DNA of 64,000 nt, taken from positions 2,170,001-2,234,000 of the forward strand of contig CAXXFB010000001.1 of assembly GCA_963674545.2 (NCBI GenBank), written 5' to 3'. The stretch comes from JABGQS01 sp963674545 (GTDB lineage: Bacteria; Bacillota; Clostridia; Christensenellales; SZUA-584). Below the pieces are notes generated by a model that worked only from the letters and a program-made list of their open reading frames with translations, did not search any database and was not told where the DNA came from. Both the position numbers and the translations under genes were made by a program. Positions 59,693 through 64,000 of the stretch are shown here, one piece after another (the stretch's first letter is position 1; every line of letters starts with the position of its first letter).

Positions 59693-59950
59693 ATGACAAA
59701 ACGTGGGATACGCAAAGAAAGAACAGGCGTTGTCGTAAGCGATAAGATGGACAAGACCATAGTTGTTTCTATTGTTCGTAAAGCAAAACATCCGCTTTAT
59801 AAAAAGACTGTCAAGTCTTCAAAGAAATATAAGGCGCATGATGAAAACAATGAAGCTAAAGTGGGCGATGAGGTCTTGATTACGGAAACACGTCCTTTAA
59901 GCAAGGATAAGAGATGGAGACTTGTCAAGGTAGTGAGAGCTGCCAAGTAA
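59693..59950 (+). CDS. rpsQ: 30S ribosomal protein S17
   Basis: 85 residues, RKERTGVVVSDKMDKTIVVSI to TRPLSKDKRWRLVKVVRAAK; full-length OB-fold protein. Confidence 0.97.
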   Translation: MTKRGIRKERTGVVVSDKMDKTIVVSIVRKAKHPLYKKTVKSSKKYKAHDENNEAKVGDEVLITETRPLSKDKRWRLVKVVRAAK

Positions 59951-59976
59951 CCATTATTTAAGGGAGGACAAGAAAG

Positions 59977-60345
59977 ATGATACAAGCCGAAACACGCTTG
60001 AAAGTTGCGGACAACTCCGGTGCCAAAGAGATACAATGCATCAAAGTTCTTGGCGGTTCAAAAAGGGTATCTGCTAATATAGGAGACGTTATAGTAGCGT
60101 CCGTAAAAACGGCTGCTCCGGGCGGGGTTGTCAAGAAGAAGGAAGTTGTAAAAGCTGTTATAGTACGCAGCGTCTACGGCATTAAACGCAAAGACGGATC
60201 TTACATAAGATTTGATGATAATGCAGCCGTGATTATAGACGATAATAAACAGCCGAAAGGTACTCGTATTTTCGGACCGGTTGCCAGAGAGCTTAGAGAA
60301 AAAGACTATATGAAGATAGTTTCTCTTGCACCTGAGGTGTTATAG
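59977..60345 (+). CDS. rplN: 50S ribosomal protein L14
   Basis: 122 residues, MIQAETRLKVADNSGAKEIQ to ELREKDYMKIVSLAPEVL; exact family length. Confidence 0.98.
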   Translation: MIQAETRLKVADNSGAKEIQCIKVLGGSKRVSANIGDVIVASVKTAAPGGVVKKKEVVKAVIVRSVYGIKRKDGSYIRFDDNAAVIIDDNKQPKGTRIFGPVARELREKDYMKIVSLAPEVL

Positions 60346-60362
60346 GAAGGCAGGATAAAGAT

Positions 60363-60683
60363 ATGGCTATGCATATTAAAAGAGACGACAAGGTCGTTGT
60401 TATCTCCGGTAAGGAAAAGGGTAAGACCGGAAAAGTTCTGCATGTTGAGCCTAAAAACGGCAAGTTGATTGTCGAGAAACTCAACATGGCGACAAAACAT
60501 GAAAAACCGAAAGGCCAGGGTAAACCGGGCGGTATTATACATTCGGAAGCTGCGATGTACGCCAGCAAAGTAATGCTTGTCTGCGGTAAATGCGGCAAAG
60601 CTACACGTCTTGGGTTCAAAGTGCTCGATGACGGAAGCAAGGTCCGTATATGCAAAAAATGCGGCGAAACGTTTGACAAGTAG
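60363..60683 (+). CDS. rplX: 50S ribosomal protein L24 with zinc-binding cysteines
   Basis: 106 residues with the KOW motif (DDKVVVISGKEKGKTGKVLH). It carries two CxxC pairs (CGKCGKATRL and RICKKCGE) near the C-terminus, so it probably binds zinc, unlike the cysteine-free form of many bacteria. Confidence 0.97.
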   Translation: MAMHIKRDDKVVVISGKEKGKTGKVLHVEPKNGKLIVEKLNMATKHEKPKGQGKPGGIIHSEAAMYASKVMLVCGKCGKATRLGFKVLDDGSKVRICKKCGETFDK

Positions 60684-60697
60684 GGAGGAAAGAGAAG

Positions 60698-61237
60698 ATG
60701 CCAAGGTTAAAGGATACTTACAATAGCGAGATTATCCCCGCTATGACTAAGAAGTTCGGCTATAAGAACGTTATGCAGGTTCCAAGGCTGGAGAAAATAG
60801 TTATAAACATGGGGCTCGGAGACACAAAGGACAACGCTAAAGGGCTTGACTCCGCTGTTGACGACCTTACCATTATAGCAGGGCAGAAGCCCGTAGTAAC
60901 CGTTGCAAAGAAGAGCGTTGCCAACTTTAAAGTCCGTGAAGGAATGAAAGTCGGCGCTAAGGTTACGCTTCGTGGAGACAGGATGTATGAGTTTGCTGAC
61001 AGGCTGCTCAGCGTTGCGCTTCCAAGAGTTCGTGACTTTAGAGGAATCTCTCCCACTTCGTTTGACGGAAGAGGAAACTTTGCGATGGGTCTCAAGGAAC
61101 AGCTGGTGTTCCCGGAGATCGTATATGACAATGTAGATAAGATCCGCGGTATGGATATTATTATAGTAACAACTGCGCAGAGCGACGAGGAAGCAAGGGA
61201 ATTGTTAAGCCTTCTCGGTATGCCGTTCAAGCGCTAA
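60698..61237 (+). CDS. rplE: 50S ribosomal protein L5
   Basis: 179 residues, MPRLKDTYNSEIIPAMTKKF to DEEARELLSLLGMPFKR; binds 5S rRNA. Confidence 0.98.
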   Translation: MPRLKDTYNSEIIPAMTKKFGYKNVMQVPRLEKIVINMGLGDTKDNAKGLDSAVDDLTIIAGQKPVVTVAKKSVANFKVREGMKVGAKVTLRGDRMYEFADRLLSVALPRVRDFRGISPTSFDGRGNFAMGLKEQLVFPEIVYDNVDKIRGMDIIIVTTAQSDEEARELLSLLGMPFKR

Positions 61238-61263
61238 GAACCTTTAGGACCGGAGGTAATAAA

Positions 61264-61449
61264 GTGGCTAAAAAAGCGATGATAAATAAACAGCAAAAAG
61301 GCTCGAAGTTTTCCACCAGGAACTATACAAGATGTTCTATTTGCGGCAGACCGCATTCAGTTCTGCGCAAATATGGAATTTGCCGTATATGTTTCAGGGA
61401 ACTCGCATACAAGGGCGAGATACCCGGCGTCAGAAAAGCAAGCTGGTAG
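61264..61449 (+). CDS. rpsN: 30S ribosomal protein S14, type Z (zinc ribbon)
   Basis: 61 residues with CSICGRPHSVLRKYGICRICFRELA, the four-cysteine short form. Starts at GTG after GGAGGT. Confidence 0.97.
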   Translation: MAKKAMINKQQKGSKFSTRNYTRCSICGRPHSVLRKYGICRICFRELAYKGEIPGVRKASW

Positions 61450-61480
61450 GCTGTTGTCTATATTATAAGGAGGTAAACAA

Positions 61481-61879
61481 ATGCCTGTAACTGATCCTGT
61501 AGCGGATATGCTGACACGTATTCGCAACGCTCTAGGAGCAAAACATGACACTGTTAATATGCCCGCTTCCAACATGAAGAAAGCCATAGCGGCGATTCTT
61601 CTCAAGGAAGGTTTTATAAAGGGGTATGAGAATATAGATGAAGGCCCTCAGGGCATCATAAAGATCACTCTTAAATATGGTGCGAAAGAGGAGTCTGTCA
61701 TCAATGGACTTAAGAGGATAAGCAAGCCCGGTCTTCGTGTTTATGCGAAGAAGGACGACATACCGAAGGTGCTCGGCGGTCTTGGTGTTGCTATCATTTC
61801 TACGTCCAAAGGCGTTATGACGGACAGAGATGCAAGAGAAGGCGAAGTCGGAGGAGAAGTCCTCGCTTACGTCTGGTAA
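61481..61879 (+). CDS. rpsH: 30S ribosomal protein S8
   Basis: 132 residues, MPVTDPVADMLTRIRNALGA to GEVGGEVLAYVW; full family length. Confidence 0.98.
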   Translation: MPVTDPVADMLTRIRNALGAKHDTVNMPASNMKKAIAAILLKEGFIKGYENIDEGPQGIIKITLKYGAKEESVINGLKRISKPGLRVYAKKDDIPKVLGGLGVAIISTSKGVMTDRDAREGEVGGEVLAYVW

Positions 61880-61948
61880 CTATATTGAGCACTGTATATT
61901 GCAGGGCGCTGCCGAACAACAGCGCCTATAAGTGCGAAGGAGAAAAAA

Positions 61949-62485
61949 ATGTCTAGAATAGGTAAAATGCCGATTACAATACCTTCCGGCGTGACCGTTA
62001 CACTGGAGGATGGCAACATTGTAAAGGTGAAAAGCAGTAAAGGCGAGCTCACGGAAAAAATACCGGCGATCATAAAAGTTGAGATAAACGACGGTGTTGT
62101 GGAAGTTAAACGGAGCTCGGATAATAAAAATGACAGGGCGATGCACGGCCTTTCACGTGCACTTATAGCCAATATGGTGACAGGACTTACCGAAGGGTTC
62201 ACAAAGGTTCTCGAAGTTGTCGGCGTTGGCTACAGAGTGCAGAAAAACGGCAACAAGATCGTTCTCAACGTTGGATATTCGCATCCCGTAGAGGTTGCCG
62301 AAGACGGTGTTACGCTTGATGTTGAGGGCACGAATATAATTAAAGTTTCGGGCATCAGCAAGCAGGTAGTCGGACAGGTTGCGTCAGAGATAAGAGGTAT
62401 TCGTCCGCCGGAGCCGTATAAGGGCAAGGGCATAAGATACAGGGACGAAGTCGTGCTGCGCAAAGTCGGCAAGACCGGAATGTAG
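61949..62485 (+). CDS. rplF: 50S ribosomal protein L6
   Basis: 178 residues, MSRIGKMPITIPSGVTVTLE to the RNA-binding RPPEPYKGKGIRYRDEVVLR. A 69-bp gap before it has no gene. Confidence 0.98.
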   Translation: MSRIGKMPITIPSGVTVTLEDGNIVKVKSSKGELTEKIPAIIKVEINDGVVEVKRSSDNKNDRAMHGLSRALIANMVTGLTEGFTKVLEVVGVGYRVQKNGNKIVLNVGYSHPVEVAEDGVTLDVEGTNIIKVSGISKQVVGQVASEIRGIRPPEPYKGKGIRYRDEVVLRKVGKTGM

Positions 62486-62501
62486 AAAGGTGGCGTGAAA
62501 A

Positions 62502-62870
62502 TTGATTAATAAGAAGAATAAAAACCAAATCAGACAGGGACGTCACTTAAGGGTAAGAAACAAGATATCCGGTACTGCTGTGAAGCCAAGGCTAAACGTA
62601 TACCGCAGCACCAGCCATATCTATGCTCAGGTGATAGATGATGAAAAAGGTATGACGCTAGTAAGTGCATCAACTATGGAAAAAGACATAAAGGCTGCTG
62701 TGCAGGGCAAGAATAAAAAAGAAGCCGCTGCAATAGTAGGCGAGAGTGTTGCAAAGAGGGCATTAGCCAAAGGCATAAAAGAAGTTGTCTTTGACAGAGG
62801 CGGCTATGTCTATACAGGCAGAGTAGAGCAGTTGGCTGACGGCGCTAGAAAAGCCGGACTCAAGTTTTAG
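62502..62870 (+). CDS. rplR: 50S ribosomal protein L18
   Basis: 122 residues ending VVFDRGGYVYTGRVEQLADG...RKAGLKF; starts at TTG after AAAGGTGG. Binds 5S rRNA. Confidence 0.97.
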   Translation: MINKKNKNQIRQGRHLRVRNKISGTAVKPRLNVYRSTSHIYAQVIDDEKGMTLVSASTMEKDIKAAVQGKNKKEAAAIVGESVAKRALAKGIKEVVFDRGGYVYTGRVEQLADGARKAGLKF

Positions 62871-62885
62871 AAGGAGGAAGATCTG

Positions 62886-63455
62886 GTGCAGAGAAACGAT
62901 GCATTTAAAGGCAATGATAGAAAAAATGACGGCGGCAGAGGCCCGGGACGTGGCAGACGCAACTTCAAGAAGGAAGAAGATAAAGAATTCAAAGAGAAGC
63001 TGGTTTACGTCAACCGTGTTGCCAAGGTTGTAAAAGGCGGCAGAAACTTCCGCTTTACAGCGCTTGTCGTAGTTGGAGACGAAAAGGGCAAGGTTGGCGC
63101 AGGTCTTGGAAAAGCAGCGGAGATTCCGGAGGCTATAGCAAAGGCCGTACAGAAGGCAAAGCGCAACCTTATCGAAGTTCCTATAGTAGGTACGACGATA
63201 CCTCACGAGGTTCTTGGAGTATTTGGAAGAGGCAAAGTATTGCTGCTTCCTGCTGCTGAAGGTACCGGTGTTATAGCCGGAGGACCTGCCCGTGCAGTTT
63301 TGGAGCTTGCCGGAGTCAAAGATATAAAAACGAAGTCGCAGGGATCTAACACACCTGCAAACTGCGTTAAGGCTACTATAGAAGGTCTTAAACTTTTAAA
63401 AACAGCAGAGCAGTACGCAAAAATGCGTGGTGTAAGCGTAGACCATCTTAAGTAA
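62886..63455 (+). CDS. rpsE: 30S ribosomal protein S5
   Basis: 189 residues with an N-terminal extension rich in Arg, Gly and Asp (NDRKNDGGRGPGRGRRN) before the double-stranded RNA-binding domain FKEKLVYVNRVAKVVKGG. Starts at GTG after AAGGAGGAAG. Confidence 0.97.
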   Translation: MQRNDAFKGNDRKNDGGRGPGRGRRNFKKEEDKEFKEKLVYVNRVAKVVKGGRNFRFTALVVVGDEKGKVGAGLGKAAEIPEAIAKAVQKAKRNLIEVPIVGTTIPHEVLGVFGRGKVLLLPAAEGTGVIAGGPARAVLELAGVKDIKTKSQGSNTPANCVKATIEGLKLLKTAEQYAKMRGVSVDHLK

Positions 63456-63466
63456 GGAGAATTGTT

Positions 63467-63661
63467 ATGGCTAAAGCAACGGCGAATAAAATAAAGATAA
63501 AGCTTGTTAAAAGCCCTATAGGATATTCAAAGGATCAGAGAGCTACGCTTGAAGCTCTTGGTCTTAAGAGAATCAATTCAGTTGTAGAAAAAGAAGACAA
63601 CGACTGCATACAGGGCATGATTAGAAAAGTGACGCACCTTGTCAAGGTGCTTGACGCATAA
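63467..63661 (+). CDS. rpmD: 50S ribosomal protein L30
   Basis: 64 residues, KIKIKLVKSPIGYSKDQRATLEALGL..., full length for the bacterial form. It starts at an ATG after AAGGAG, 11 bp after rpsE. Confidence 0.97.
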   Translation: MAKATANKIKIKLVKSPIGYSKDQRATLEALGLKRINSVVEKEDNDCIQGMIRKVTHLVKVLDA

Positions 63662-63680
63662 ACTTGAAGGAGGCCAAGTC

Positions 63681-64000
63681 GTGAGAATTAACGAATTAAA
63701 GCCAGCTGCTGGCGCAAAAAGAAAAAGAAAGCGTGTTGGCAGAGGCGCCGGTTCGGGCATGGGCAAGACCGCTACCCGAGGACAGGACGGCCAAAATAGC
63801 AGAAGCGGCGGCGGAGTACGCCCCGGATTCGAAGGCGGCCAGATGCCGCTTGCAAGACGTTTGCCAAAACGTGGTTTTAAAAATATATTTGCAAAGACAT
63901 ATTCCACAGTGAATGTGAGTGACCTAAATAGGTTCGAAGACGGAACAGAGGTTACTGCTCAGCTTCTTAAGGAAAAAAGGGTCATCCGAAAGCTTAATGA
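63681..64000 (+). CDS. rplO: 50S ribosomal protein L15 (3' end beyond window)
   Basis: A GTG after AAGGAGG opens MRINELKPAAGAKRKRKRVG with the conserved RGAGSGMGKTATRGQDGQNS and FEGGQMPLARRLPKRGF. The frame is open to the last base, so about 106 of some 145 residues are visible. It is in the expected position after rpmD. Confidence 0.96.
   Translation, partial: MRINELKPAAGAKRKRKRVGRGAGSGMGKTATRGQDGQNSRSGGGVRPGFEGGQMPLARRLPKRGFKNIFAKTYSTVNVSDLNRFEDGTEVTAQLLKEKRVIRKLN

Noticed and set aside
1..64000. CRISPR arrays, insertion sequences, integrases, prophage genes
   Set aside because: No regularly spaced repeats, transposase motifs or phage structural genes were found in either strand.

Overview
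The window looks like chromosomal DNA from a Gram-positive, clostridia-like member of the Bacillota. Several things point that way: Shine-Dalgarno sites close to AGGAGG ahead of almost every gene, frequent TTG and GTG starts, a remB-gyrB-gyrA block, zinc-ribbon S14 and L24 proteins, FloA/NfeD, an LCP protein beside MreB, a single-chain clostridial-type PurL, and the S10-spc ribosomal operon. The strain or species cannot be named from sequence alone. I see no phage, insertion sequence, integrase, CRISPR array or rRNA operon.

Layout. 1-2290: zinc/manganese-type ABC importer (binding protein cut by the window edge, ATPase, permease). 2323-7788, minus strand: amidohydrolase, tRNA-Arg(CCT), a membrane diguanylate cyclase, and a three-gene run of lipoprotein, sialidase-fold protein and DUF711 protein. 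7998-9111: a 25-residue membrane peptide, a stand-alone small RNA candidate and a family 4 uracil-DNA glycosylase. 9149-13481: a multi-site promoter driving an amidohydrolase plus DapA-family aldolase pair, then a dioxygenase/pirin/FMN-reductase operon. 13901-22453: purL facing away from remB-gyrB-gyrA. 22491-22754: a large structured RNA directly ahead of a binding protein translationally coupled to nadE. 25726-30039, minus strand: small zinc-ribbon membrane proteins, LCP and MreB. 30512-36073: a leaderless FG-GAP propeller protein with an unknown partner, a lipoprotein and a GNAT protein. 36139-42031: two genes or operons with attenuator-like leaders, namely DUF1062 and a heterodimeric ABC exporter, separated by a second DapA-family gene. 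42121-48598: membrane protein, amino-acid kinase, polytopic membrane protein and recF, then serC-serA and a small DUF5808-like protein. 48712-54076, minus strand: metallo-beta-lactamase-fold hydrolase, then the nfeD-floA operon, gene fragments and an anchored protein. 54524-64000: long leader and the S10-spc ribosomal operon, ending inside rplO.

The most interesting material is regulatory RNA. The DUF1062 gene and the ABC exporter pair each have a strong sigma-A-like promoter, a 10-codon leader peptide beginning Met-Thr with its own ribosome binding site, mutually exclusive RNA pairings, and T-tract terminators before the main start codon. This is the architecture of ribosome-mediated attenuation used by antibiotic-inducible resistance genes. 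DUF1062 here combines a zinc ribbon with an S4-like C-terminal segment, which would fit a ribosome- or RNA-binding protein. A third candidate is the roughly 265-nt RNA upstream of the binding protein/nadE operon, whose closing helix and 3' hairpin share bases and so exclude one another. None of these RNAs matches a family I can name with confidence.
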